DNA from: Rhodococcus sp. 06-462-5 | GTDB taxonomy: Bacteria; Actinomycetota; Actinomycetes; Mycobacteriales; Mycobacteriaceae | NCBI RefSeq assembly: GCF_002258315.1 | Contig: NZ_NOYD01000018.1 | Coordinates: forward strand, 224,129-288,128 | Direction of reading: 5' to 3' | DNA length: 64,000 nt | In this document: positions 55,060 through 63,293 of the stretch, one piece after another | Position numbering within the stretch: the first letter of the stretch is position 1 | How the letters are laid out: each line of letters opens with the position of its first letter | The notes under the pieces: generated by a model | What the model saw: the letters and a program-made list of their open reading frames with translations, nothing else | Told to the model about the DNA's origin: nothing | Database searches by the model: none | Translations under genes and position numbers: made by a program

Positions 55060-55401
55060 ATGACGGTCGACAAAACCGGTGCCGAGGTCGAGATCTCCCA
55101 GCAGGCGGACCGTTTCACCGTCTCGGTGGAGGGTGCGCAGGTCGGTTTCACCGAGTTCGCCGACGACGAGCAGGGCAGACGCATCTTCTTCCACACCGAG
55201 GTCGACGCAGCCTACGGCGGACGCGGTCTGGCAACGATTCTCGTGCAGCAGGCGCTCGACGCCACCCGTGCAGATGCCAGGCGAATCGTTCCGATCTGTG
55301 AACTGGTGGCGGCCTTCGTGGGTAAGCATCGGGAGTACGACGACATCGTCGAACCGGTCACCGACGAGATTCGGCAATGGCTGGCCGACCGTCAGGGCTG
55401 A
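55060..55401 (+). CDS. Small GNAT-like acetyltransferase domain protein (YjdJ/Gtn-type)
   Basis: 113 aa; the ATG at 55060 has GAGGAG upstream, preferred over one at 55012. The pattern IFFHTEVDAAYGGRGLATILVQQALDATRADARRIVPICELVAAFVGKH is that of the minimal GCN5-like domain (DUF/N-acetyltransferase-like) with an acetyl-CoA loop GGRGLA. Substrate unknown. Divergent from the ATP-grasp operon. Confidence 0.85.
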   Translation: MTVDKTGAEVEISQQADRFTVSVEGAQVGFTEFADDEQGRRIFFHTEVDAAYGGRGLATILVQQALDATRADARRIVPICELVAAFVGKHREYDDIVEPVTDEIRQWLADRQG

Positions 55402-55444
55402 CCGCGGGAATACCGTCCGACAACGATGGGTTGTGGTCGATAGA

Positions 55445-55464
55445 GTAGTTGCAGAGTCAACTAC
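55445..55464. promoter_or_regulatory. MarR-like operator upstream of pirin
   Basis: Perfect 7-bp arms GTAGTTG and CAACTAC with a 6-base spacer, ending 18 bp before the pirin start. TAGTTG...CAACTA is a common MarR-family form. No MarR gene is in the window. Confidence 0.55.
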
Positions 55465-55482
55465 ATTGCCGAAAGGGAGCCC

Positions 55483-56418
55483 ATGCCTGCAGTGACGGTC
55501 GACAACATCCTCGCGTTGCCCCGAATCCCCATGCCCGACGCCACCGCCGTGCCTCGGCCGGTCCGGTCCGTCACGACGGCACCGACGGGATACGAAGGGG
55601 AAGGCTTTCCGGTCCGCCGGGCGTTCGCCGGACTGGACATGTCGTCCCTCGACCCGTTCATCCACATGGATCAGATGGGCGAGGTGAACTACGCGCCCGG
55701 TGAGCCGAAGGGGACGCCGTGGCATCCGCATCGCGGGTTCGAGACGGTGACCTACATGATCGATGGGATCATGGAGCACAAGGACTCTCACGGCGGCGGC
55801 GGAATCATCAGCGGCGGCGACACCCAGTGGATGACGGCGGGCGGTGGCATTCTGCACATCGAGGCACCGCCCGAGCATCTGGTGATGTCCGGCGGGCTGT
55901 TCCACGGTGTTCAGCTCTGGGTCAATCTGCCGCGCGAGAACAAGATGGCGCACCCGCGTTACCAGGACATCACCGGTAGCAAGGTGGCGTTGGCGTCGAG
56001 TCCCGACGGTGGTGCACTGGTGCGCGTCATTGCCGGCGAGATCGCGGGTCTGCAGGGACCTGGCTCGACCTACACTCCGATTGCGCTCTCGCACAGCACG
56101 ATCGCACCGGGCGCGGCGCTGACGCTGCCGTGGAATCGTGAATTCAACGCACTCGTCTACGTTCTCGCGGGCGAGGGCACGGTGGGCGCGGAGAAGCGTC
56201 CGATCCGTATGGGGCAGACGGCTCTGTTCGGCCGCGGCGACACGATCGAGATGTCCGCGTCTGCGGTGGGGGAGTCGCTCGAGGTGTTCGTTCTGGGCGG
56301 CAAGCCGATTAGGGAACCCGTCGCGATGGCAGGTCCGTTCGTCATGAACACCAAGTCCGAGGTGCTGCAGGCGTTCGAGGACTACCAGGCCGGTCGGCTC
56401 GGCGTACCCGTCGAATGA
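55483..56418 (+). CDS. Pirin-family bicupin protein
   Basis: 311 aa, ATG with AAAGGGAG upstream. N-terminal cupin has the metal His set in WHPHRGFETVTYMIDG, then H in EHKDSHGGGG, and ILHIEAPPEH. Pirins act as quercetinase-like dioxygenases or as redox co-regulators, and are often MarR-controlled, which fits the operator upstream. Single gene, 28 bp before the next. Confidence 0.92.
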   Translation: MPAVTVDNILALPRIPMPDATAVPRPVRSVTTAPTGYEGEGFPVRRAFAGLDMSSLDPFIHMDQMGEVNYAPGEPKGTPWHPHRGFETVTYMIDGIMEHKDSHGGGGIISGGDTQWMTAGGGILHIEAPPEHLVMSGGLFHGVQLWVNLPRENKMAHPRYQDITGSKVALASSPDGGALVRVIAGEIAGLQGPGSTYTPIALSHSTIAPGAALTLPWNREFNALVYVLAGEGTVGAEKRPIRMGQTALFGRGDTIEMSASAVGESLEVFVLGGKPIREPVAMAGPFVMNTKSEVLQAFEDYQAGRLGVPVE

Positions 56419-56446
56419 TCTCGCCGGCCGTGCAACGATCTCCTGC

Positions 56447-57022
56447 ATGAGCGACGCAGACTCCCGTATTCGCAGAACACGGCTGTATCGCCGATTGGTC
56501 ACCCGCGCGGACGGCCCGCTCGAGCCCGCGCGGGCGGCCAGGAGGCTGTCCGCCTACGTCTACGGAAACATCCTGGTCCTCGCGGCGGTCGCAGCATCGA
56601 CGCCCAGCTCGATATTGCACGGAACGGCTGCTGTTCTGGTGTTGGCCACTGCGGTGACGACATTTCTTGCGCATGTGTTCGCGGATTTCGTCGCAAGCAG
56701 TCAGATCCCCGAAGCGCACGGTGATGCCACCGACGAGCAACGCAAGTTCAAGGCCGTCGAGGAACTTCGCGATGCCGTACCCATCCTGAGTTCCGGCACC
56801 GTCCCTGCGCTGATGCTGGCCCTCGGCTGGTTGTCGGTGCTCCCGGGGCAGTGGTCGGAACTGCTGGCCGGCGGCGTGATCGTGGTGCGCATCGCCACGA
56901 TTCAGATGGTCACCCAGCGAATTCGCGGGAATCGATTGACCTTTCGGGCCTTTCTGGGTGGCCTGGCGACCGCTGCGATTGCTGCCTCGATCGTGCTGGC
57001 GAAGGTGTTCCTGGGGCACTAG
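56447..57022 (+). CDS. Membrane protein of unknown function
   Basis: 191 aa. Basic cytosolic start (RIRRTRLYRRLVTRA), four to five helices, a middle polar loop (IPEAHGDATDEQRKFKAVEELRDA). The pattern recalls small actinobacterial membrane proteins related to VIT-like iron/manganese carriers, without enough motif for a call. It ends tail-to-tail with the next gene: the two TAG stops share CTAG, so the coding regions overlap by 4 bp. Confidence 0.6.
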   Translation: MSDADSRIRRTRLYRRLVTRADGPLEPARAARRLSAYVYGNILVLAAVAASTPSSILHGTAAVLVLATAVTTFLAHVFADFVASSQIPEAHGDATDEQRKFKAVEELRDAVPILSSGTVPALMLALGWLSVLPGQWSELLAGGVIVVRIATIQMVTQRIRGNRLTFRAFLGGLATAAIAASIVLAKVFLGH

Positions 57023-57972
57023 CTCCCGAACTCGGCGTACAACTCCGGCAGGAAGCCCGCCAGATGGTTCATCTCCTGTCCGCAGTGCAGCAGCAGGTCT
57101 CGGGCGAGATCGAGCCCCAGAACGAGGTCCGTCGGGTCCACCGACGCCCCACGGCGGACGGCGCACGCGGCCTGCTTCACGTCCGGCACGTGCAGCCCTC
57201 GTAGGTTCAGGAAGAAGCGGCTACGCATCTCGGCACCGCCGTCCACGGGGCGCACCTGGTGGGCCAGCCAGCCCAGGTCCACCGGTGCGATGGAGCTGCC
57301 CACTCGGCCGAAGACGATCGTCTGATCTGCGGGAACGACGAAGCCGTGCGCAATCGGATCGCGAAAGGCAATTCCCAACTGCTGCAACTTCGGACCGACG
57401 TACTCGTCCACGAACGTCGTGTTTCCGACGTACTTGGCCTTGTCGGGAATGTCGAGTGACGTTCGATCCTCGGCGAGGTCTGCGTAGAGATGGGCATCGG
57501 GATGCCACAGCTTGTATCGCGCGGCCTCGGTGGAATGCCAGCCGAACCACCAGTCCCACATCGCAGCCGTCACCCGAGGCATCACGGTGCGTACCGCCAC
57601 GAACGTCACCCCGTCGGCTCGCTGCCCGTATCCGGTCTCGACGCTGGAGTATCCGGTGGGCGCGAGATCGGTTGTGATCGAATCGAATCCGGGAATCGAA
57701 TCGGGCGCGAGGGCAGGGCCCGCGTAGGCATCCGCGACGACGGCCGGAGCCGGCGTCGTTCGCTGAGCCATGTATCGGGCGTACGGCAGATTTCGATCGG
57801 CCTCGCGATAGCCCTGATAACGCTCACCGCACTCGTCGGACGAACCGGTCGGCGGGGCCGCTGCCGCCTTGGCTACCGGGCCGACGACGGCGATGGTGGC
57901 CGCGGCCGCCGCTCCGATCATGATCTGGCGTCTCGTAGGCCCCCGGCCCGTGTTCCCCACCCTGCTCAACAT
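57019..57972 (-). CDS. Exported DAPG-hydrolase-like (PhlG family) protein
   Basis: 317 aa. Starts with a Tat-like signal (TRRQIMIGAAAAATIAVV, about 13-30, ending AKAAAAP). The mature part matches the 2,4-diacetylphloroglucinol hydrolase family: MWDWWFGWHSTEAARYKLWHP (about 138-158) and the HxxxE zinc pattern LLLHCGQEMNHL with His296 and Glu300. PhlG splits DAPG, an antibiotic of plant-associated Pseudomonas, into less toxic MAPG. Known PhlG is cytosolic; export here is unusual. Divergent TetR gene as in phlH/phlG of Pseudomonas. The substrate could be another beta-diketone. Confidence 0.82.
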   Translation of the reverse strand: MLSRVGNTGRGPTRRQIMIGAAAAATIAVVGPVAKAAAAPPTGSSDECGERYQGYREADRNLPYARYMAQRTTPAPAVVADAYAGPALAPDSIPGFDSITTDLAPTGYSSVETGYGQRADGVTFVAVRTVMPRVTAAMWDWWFGWHSTEAARYKLWHPDAHLYADLAEDRTSLDIPDKAKYVGNTTFVDEYVGPKLQQLGIAFRDPIAHGFVVPADQTIVFGRVGSSIAPVDLGWLAHQVRPVDGGAEMRSRFFLNLRGLHVPDVKQAACAVRRGASVDPTDLVLGLDLARDLLLHCGQEMNHLAGFLPELYAEFGS

Positions 57973-57980
57973 CTGTTGAG
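57965..57980. promoter_or_regulatory. Operator between the hydrolase and TetR genes
   Basis: Perfect 7-bp arms CTCAACA and TGTTGAG with a 2-base spacer. It overlaps the hydrolase start codon (57970-57972), so a bound repressor would block initiation; the TetR start is 53 bp away on the other side. Confidence 0.55.
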
Positions 57981-58032
57981 ACTAAGTCGCGGAATCGGCG
58001 AATGTCAACGGCCCGGCACTACACTGCGCGGT

Positions 58033-58647
58033 ATGAGGTCGGCACACCCCAAGGACGACGAGTCGAGAGTGCGTCGGCGCGACGAGATCGCCACCGCAGC
58101 CATCGAGGTGCTCGCCACCCAAGGCCTTCGCGGCTTGACGCACCGGGCGGTGGACGCCGCAGCAGGACTCGGCCCCGGATCGGTGAACTACCACGCGCCC
58201 ACTCGGAGTCGGCTGCTTCACCTGGCTCTCGGCCAACTGTTCGTCCGTGACTTCGAGGTGGCCGGAGCGACGTTCGGCAGTCTGGTCGACGTCAAACCGC
58301 TCACCGCCGACGTCGTGATATCCCACATCGTCGACTTCATCGACGCCATGACGTCGGGAGATGCCGTCAAACGGGTGATCGCACGTCACATCATGCTCGG
58401 CGAGGCGCAGCACGACGACGAAATCCGCGAGTTGTTCGACAGTCAACGCGCAGCATTCGTCACCTACACCCAGTGGATAGTCGCCTCGCTGGACTCCGCG
58501 GATCCACCGTCCGACGCCGAAACCCTCGTGGTGATGATCGAAGGTCTGGTGCAGCGGCAAGTGCTGATCGGATCACGACTTTCCCCGACGTTCATCGATC
58601 AGATGTTGCGCAAGATCATCGTGGCCTCACCTCTGGTCGAGGACTGA
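58033..58647 (+). CDS. TetR-family regulator, PhlH-like context
   Basis: 204 aa, ATG at 58033. HTH LRGLTHRAVDAAAGLGPGSVNYHAPTRSRLLHLALG (about 37-72), with a conserved VNYH start of recognition. Ligand domain with Cys-free helices. Encoded divergently from the PhlG-like hydrolase, it is the natural repressor of that gene and would respond to DAPG or a related phenolic (inference from the Pseudomonas phlG/phlH arrangement). Confidence 0.88.
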   Translation: MRSAHPKDDESRVRRRDEIATAAIEVLATQGLRGLTHRAVDAAAGLGPGSVNYHAPTRSRLLHLALGQLFVRDFEVAGATFGSLVDVKPLTADVVISHIVDFIDAMTSGDAVKRVIARHIMLGEAQHDDEIRELFDSQRAAFVTYTQWIVASLDSADPPSDAETLVVMIEGLVQRQVLIGSRLSPTFIDQMLRKIIVASPLVED

Positions 58648-58662
58648 CCGCGAGAGGTCGGG

Positions 58663-59388
58663 TCACCCCAGCAGCGTGCGGCGCTCGGTGTGGGTGAAAG
58701 TGAAGATCGTCGCGCCGAAGCTGATCAGGGCGGTGAGGAGCAGTACCTGCGGGCCGGTGATCACGACGCCGATGAAGGCGCCGATCGCACCTCCCAGTGC
58801 GAAGGATCCGAGAAGGGCTGTGTAGCACAGCCAGTCGTAGCGCGTTCCTCCGCCGAACAGGTGCCGTTCGATACCCTGGCCGAGTTTGACCATGGTTCCC
58901 GTGACGTAGCTCAGAGGAATGTAGGTCTCTTCCTTCTTCGTGAACGCGGTGTTGAGTGCGCCTAGTGCGAAGGCCACCAGCAGAATCGGGTAGAAGTTCA
59001 CGTTCGCCGACGACCATCCCGAGATGGCGATGTCGATGGCTCCCGCTCCGGCGAGCGCGATCGTGGTCAGCACCGTGGCTCCGTGGGGATGGTTCGACCA
59101 GTACCGACGGCGGCAGATCGACGAGATCACCACCCCGGCCAGAAAGGAGCCCATGAGCGCGAGAGCCGCTATCGGTGAGGCACCCGGGGTGACCTCCTTG
59201 CCCTCGGGGTGCCCGAAGTGCCCGACGACAGCACGTTCGGTGTTGCCGGTCATGAAGGTCACGAAGTAGCCGGCGGAATGCAGGAACGCCACTGCGCCCA
59301 CCATCCCTGCCAGTCCGGACAGTATCCAGGACAGACGAGCTTCGGCACCGACGGCTGTTTCGCGGCTGATCGTCAATGGGGAAGTCAT
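58663..59388 (-). CDS. DUF1275 (YoaK) family membrane protein
   Basis: 241 aa; the ATG at 59388 gives MTSPLTIS. Six or more helices; family pattern AGYFVTFMTGNTERAVVG, YIPLSYVTGTMVKLGQGI. It lies 50 bp downstream of the TauD-type gene in the same direction and may be the last gene of the mycosporine operon, for example an exporter, but the family has no proven function. Convergent with the TetR gene, 15 bp apart. Confidence 0.85.
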   Translation of the reverse strand: MTSPLTISRETAVGAEARLSWILSGLAGMVGAVAFLHSAGYFVTFMTGNTERAVVGHFGHPEGKEVTPGASPIAALALMGSFLAGVVISSICRRRYWSNHPHGATVLTTIALAGAGAIDIAISGWSSANVNFYPILLVAFALGALNTAFTKKEETYIPLSYVTGTMVKLGQGIERHLFGGGTRYDWLCYTALLGSFALGGAIGAFIGVVITGPQVLLLTALISFGATIFTFTHTERRTLLG

Positions 59389-59438
59389 GACTCGATTCTC
59401 CGGGCTACGGGCGAACCGGCAAATCTTTGAGTTGTCGG

Positions 59439-60191
59439 TCACATAACCGACGGCGATTCACCATTCGCCACCATTCCGCGATGCATCACCCTGTTTCCCA
59501 CGACTCCGCTATGGTCGGCTCGATGCATCACACATCGGTTGTCCCACATCACCACATCGCCGGGTGCCCACGCGTGTCGCAGCACATTGCTTTCGCGAGT
59601 GGAGTGCTCGAACAGGTGTCGCACGGTCTCGTGCGCCTCCTCGGTGGACATACCGCTGATCGCGACGCACCGCGCGGGTGCCGACAACGCCAGTGCGGTG
59701 CGCCCGGACACGGGATGTACTGCGAACAGGGGATGCTCGGCACTCGAGTCGGTGTCCGACGCCACCCCGGTCACTCGGTGCGTCACCGTTCGTCCGGCCA
59801 GGTTCGCTTTCAGATCTGCAGGCAGGGTGTCGTAGGCCACGTACTGGTCACTGAACAGCGTGCTGCCACCGGCCTCCGGTACCTCGACCGCGCGTAATGC
59901 GGTGTAGGCAGGCGGATTCGGCACGTATGTGGTGTCCACGTGGAACGTCGACTTCGGCGGTGTGGTTCGGCCGACGTTGCTGATGACGTTCAGATCGGGA
60001 AAGCCCGGCACCGGCGTCTCGCCCTCGGTGAACATCATGTCGCCGAACCGTCGCAGAAACGCCAGGAACCCCGCGTCGTCCAGGGGCTGCTCACGCAGGA
60101 TCAGTACGCCGTGTTCCGCCAACAGCGTTCGCAGTTCTTCGGTTGCGGTGGAGCCCAGGTCCAGCTCGTCGATCTCGATTCCCAACGTCAC
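59439..60191 (-). CDS. TauD/TfdA-type Fe(II)/2-oxoglutarate dioxygenase in the mycosporine cluster
   Basis: 250 aa, GTG overlapping the previous stop by 4 bp. Facial triad: His84 and Asp86 in STFHVDTTYV, His223 in MWDNRCVMHR; the 2OG Arg is in NRVMHRG (about 234-238). All are intact. TauD-type enzymes hydroxylate sulfonates, acids or other small molecules. The cyanobacterial tailoring oxygenase MysH is of another family (PhyH-like), which makes this position unusual. Likely role: oxidative change of a mycosporine-like amino acid. Substrate and product are unproven. Confidence 0.85.
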   Translation of the reverse strand: MTLGIEIDELDLGSTATEELRTLLAEHGVLILREQPLDDAGFLAFLRRFGDMMFTEGETPVPGFPDLNVISNVGRTTPPKSTFHVDTTYVPNPPAYTALRAVEVPEAGGSTLFSDQYVAYDTLPADLKANLAGRTVTHRVTGVASDTDSSAEHPLFAVHPVSGRTALALSAPARCVAISGMSTEEAHETVRHLFEHSTRESNVLRHAWAPGDVVMWDNRCVMHRADHSGVVGNRVMHRGMVANGESPSVM

Positions 60192-61210
60192 GAGGACATC
60201 TCCTTCACCGACAGTTCGTCGAGCGATCCGGCGAACAGTTCGTCGACGGCGATGCCCGCCGCCGAGGCCATCACCGCGAGCACACTCGACGGCGAGTACG
60301 AGCAGTACAGGCCGGCCTCGAGGAACCACGGCTGCCCGTCGGGGTCGATCCGGAAGTCGAAGAGACCGTAGTGTCGGCAGCCGAGAGATCGATAGCACGA
60401 TCGTGCTGCGGCCCAGACCTTCTCGGTGATCGGATCGGAGACGTCCACCATCCACGCCTTGGTCTGCTCTTTCGCGACCAGGTACAGATCTCCGTCCGAG
60501 GTGCGATTCAACTTGTCGGCGCTGGTGCGAATCGACTCGACGGCGTACTCCTCGAGCGGAAGGCAGATCAGCTCATCGCCCCGTGCGATGATGCCGCAGC
60601 GTACCTCGCGGCCGAGTGGGATGTACGACTCCACCAGTGCCGCAGACGAGTACACGAGAGCTTCGCGCACTGCAGTTGCCAAACCGTCGGATTCGCGAAC
60701 GAGCGCGACACCCATCGAGTTGTCCGAGTCCACGGGCTTGACGACCACGGGCAGATCGACGTCGATGTCGTCGCCGCAGCGGACCACGACCCCGGCGGGT
60801 ACGGCGACCCCGGCTGCTGCGACGACGGCTCGGGCGCGAGCCTTGTCCGCCGTCATCGCCATCACGTCCGGACCGTTTCCCACGTACGGCACGCCCAGCA
60901 GATCGAACAGGCTGCGGTACGTCGTCATGCCGGGCAGGCAGAACATCTGCGGCACCATGACGTCGAAATGCCACGACGACATGACCTCCACTGCTTGTGC
61001 CAACGACATCTGCTGCGCCGCAGCAACACTGGGGGCATCGATGCCGCCGGGGAAGCTCCAGAGCCCACCGGGGGAGACGAACGCCACCTCGAACCGGTAG
61101 TCGGGATTCCCGCCGAGCGCCTCGAGGAACCCGCCCGCGTACACCCGCGACAGATCGCAATGGAACTCGTCCACCGACGATCCGACCAATACCAGGACAG
61201 ACAGGGTCAT
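60188..61210 (-). CDS. mysD: D-Ala-D-Ala-ligase-like enzyme, MysD-type
   Basis: 340 aa. ATP-grasp of the Ddl class: VPYVGNGPDVMAMTADKARAR, PVVVKPVDSDNSMGV (P-loop), ALVESYIPLGREVRCG and the metal site HYGLFDFRIDPDGQPWFLEA. Ddl uses D-Ala; MysD adds a second amino acid (often serine) to mycosporine-glycine to give an imine such as shinorine. The start ATG overlaps the previous stop by 1 bp (ATGA). Its position after the MysC-like ligase is that of known clusters, so the role is strongly supported by context. Confidence 0.88.
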   Translation of the reverse strand: MTLSVLVLVGSSVDEFHCDLSRVYAGGFLEALGGNPDYRFEVAFVSPGGLWSFPGGIDAPSVAAAQQMSLAQAVEVMSSWHFDVMVPQMFCLPGMTTYRSLFDLLGVPYVGNGPDVMAMTADKARARAVVAAAGVAVPAGVVVRCGDDIDVDLPVVVKPVDSDNSMGVALVRESDGLATAVREALVYSSAALVESYIPLGREVRCGIIARGDELICLPLEEYAVESIRTSADKLNRTSDGDLYLVAKEQTKAWMVDVSDPITEKVWAAARSCYRSLGCRHYGLFDFRIDPDGQPWFLEAGLYCSYSPSSVLAVMASAAGIAVDELFAGSLDELSVKEMSS

Positions 61211-62496
61211 CAGTCGCCTCCGTTCTCCACGAGCTTGCCGATGTTGAAGTCGATGCGAGACCAGCCGCGTCGCGCGAGCAGATTGCGCAGCAACAGCGAC
61301 GGGATCTGGAGGTGATGTACCAGAAAGTACGGCAGAGGATCCCATCCCGCCAGGATGGCGTCCTTACCGCGGAAGATGCTGCGGAGGCGCGCTTTTCGGT
61401 TGTCCTCGGTGAACAGGCGCCACACCTCGTGGTAGATCCAGTAGGTCGGCCGGGCCTTCGGACGCGGCACGATCACCGGATGGCCGTCGTCGAGATACGC
61501 GGCTGCCAGGTCGGGATGGTCGTAGAACATCGTGATGGCCGAATGGGTGCGGGGGTTGCATTCGATCGCGTAGATGTGGCCGTCGGCGGCGGATTCGATG
61601 AAATCGAACGACAGCTGGCCGGTGACGTCCAACGAGGAGACGAATGTTTCGACCCAGCGCAGGATTTCGGGTTTGTCCACCATCTCGTAGTTGACCTGGA
61701 ACGCCGAGGACAGGCAGCAGCCGTACACCTGCAGGCGGCCCCGACGCACCGTGCCGTGCGTGCAGTACTCCTGACCGGCGATGAACTCCTGCAGAATCCA
61801 CGGATCGTCGTCGGTGATGTGCAGGCTCCGGGCGAACGAGGAATTGAGTTCCGGTGTGCGTGCAGACAAGCGCGTCAGGTCCATTCGGCCGACGGGGTTG
61901 TACGAGATTCGTTTGAGGATGTACTCGCGGCCAGGCGGAAACTCGAATTCGTCGATCTGGGCGGGATCGGTGATGCGCCGAAAGTCCGGGACGCGAAGTC
62001 CCAAAGACTGCGCGTGCTGCGAGAATCGGGACTTGTCGTCGACCATTCGCACGATGTCTGCGTCACCGTGGATGACCTCGCAGTGCGGGTCGAGCACGGC
62101 TCTGGCGACCGCGTCGTGGATGCTTGCCGCCGGGCTGGCCACGGGGACGAAGACATCGACGTTTTCGCGGCGAACGATATCCAGCAGAGCCTGCGCGTAT
62201 CCGGGGGCACCCGGATCGGGCACGCAGTGGAACCGGTCGACGGCGCGGGAGAACCGATGGCCGGAGAATCGGTACTTGGCCGATTCCACCAGGATCACCC
62301 GGTGCCCGGCGAGATGGAAGGACCGCGCGAGCTGCAGTGCCTTGGTCATCTTCCCGCCGCTGATCAGAATCGTTCTGGGTGAGTCGGATCGACGGGTGGG
62401 CGGCCGCGTGCCACGAACCGCAGCCACCCCCGTCGCCGCGAGGTCGAGGGGAAGTGTGGCCGCGAGACCGAGCAGCGCACCGATCGTACGAATCAT
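61210..62496 (-). CDS. mysC: ATP-grasp ligase, MysC-type (mycosporine-glycine synthase)
   Basis: 428 aa; the ATG at 62496 overlaps the methyltransferase stop (ATGA). Motif order: ILISGGKMTKALQLARSFHLAGH, ATP-grasp VKRISYNPVGRMDLTRL-like, SFDFIESAADGHIYAIECNPRTHSAI (metal site). MysC couples 4-deoxygadusol with glycine to give mycosporine-glycine. N-terminal 30 residues are hydrophobic, which may anchor it or be a family trait. The conserved NPRT, with flanking acidic residues, is intact. Confidence 0.88.
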   Translation of the reverse strand: MIRTIGALLGLAATLPLDLAATGVAAVRGTRPPTRRSDSPRTILISGGKMTKALQLARSFHLAGHRVILVESAKYRFSGHRFSRAVDRFHCVPDPGAPGYAQALLDIVRRENVDVFVPVASPAASIHDAVARAVLDPHCEVIHGDADIVRMVDDKSRFSQHAQSLGLRVPDFRRITDPAQIDEFEFPPGREYILKRISYNPVGRMDLTRLSARTPELNSSFARSLHITDDDPWILQEFIAGQEYCTHGTVRRGRLQVYGCCLSSAFQVNYEMVDKPEILRWVETFVSSLDVTGQLSFDFIESAADGHIYAIECNPRTHSAITMFYDHPDLAAAYLDDGHPVIVPRPKARPTYWIYHEVWRLFTEDNRKARLRSIFRGKDAILAGWDPLPYFLVHHLQIPSLLLRNLLARRGWSRIDFNIGKLVENGGD

Positions 62497-63293
62497 GTTC
62501 GACGGATGAGCGTCACGCCGTCGCGCAGAGGAAGCAGTACCTGCTCCACGCGAGGGTCGTTGGCTACGTAGTCGTTGAATTCGGCGACGGCCCTGCCGTT
62601 CTCGGTGGGCTGTTCGCTGTACGGCTGGCCCTGCAGCAGGGTGTTGTCGACCGCGATCACGGCGTTCTCGGCCAGCAGCTCGCTGTCGAGCAGATACTCC
62701 ACGTAAGCGCGGTACCCGGTTTTGTCGGCGTCGACGAACACCAGGTCGAACTGTCCGTCGAGCCGTCGAAGGGTCTCCAGTGCCGGACCCACCTCCACCG
62801 TGATGGACGAGCCCGCAGGCGATTCCGCGAAGCAGGACTGCGCGAACTCGGCGACGTACGGATCCACCTCGCACGCCACCACCTCGCCGCCTGCGGGCAG
62901 AGCCTCGGCCATCGCCAGTGCCGAGTAGCCGGTGAACATACCGATCTCGAGCACCCGCTTCGCCCCGGTCATGTGCACGAGAAACGCCAGGAAGCGTCCC
63001 TCCACGTGACCGGAGAGCATCTCCATCTCCAGGGGCCCCGAGCCGGAGACGACGTCACGTGATCTCCAGTCCTCGGTGCGGGTCCGCGACGCCAGTGTCG
63101 CCAACGCTGCGGATTGGGAGGTGGTACAGGTGTCGAGATACGGGTCGAGTCCCGCGGCGAGATCGCGGGCTCGATGAACACGGGTGGTCAGCTCGTCGGT
63201 GACCCCGCCGCAGGCGTCGAGCAGATCGGCTATCTCGCTCAGCTCACGCGCCAGAATGGTCGTCGGGGTCACCGGTCGCGGGCCCTTCGTCAC
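62493..63293 (-). CDS. mysB: O-methyltransferase, MysB-type
   Basis: 266 aa, GTG overlapping the cyclase stop by 4 bp (GTGA). Class I methyltransferase of the catechol/caffeoyl-CoA type: [20 protein letters not shown] (motif I), [36 protein letters not shown] (metal/DADK site), NTLLQGQ. In mycosporine clusters this enzyme methylates desmethyl-4-deoxygadusol. The gene order and the coupling make that assignment likely. Confidence 0.9.
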   Translation of the reverse strand: MTKGPRPVTPTTILARELSEIADLLDACGGVTDELTTRVHRARDLAAGLDPYLDTCTTSQSAALATLASRTRTEDWRSRDVVSGSGPLEMEMLSGHVEGRFLAFLVHMTGAKRVLEIGMFTGYSALAMAEALPAGGEVVACEVDPYVAEFAQSCFAESPAGSSITVEVGPALETLRRLDGQFDLVFVDADKTGYRAYVEYLLDSELLAENAVIAVDNTLLQGQPYSEQPTENGRAVAEFNDYVANDPRVEQVLLPLRDGVTLIRRT

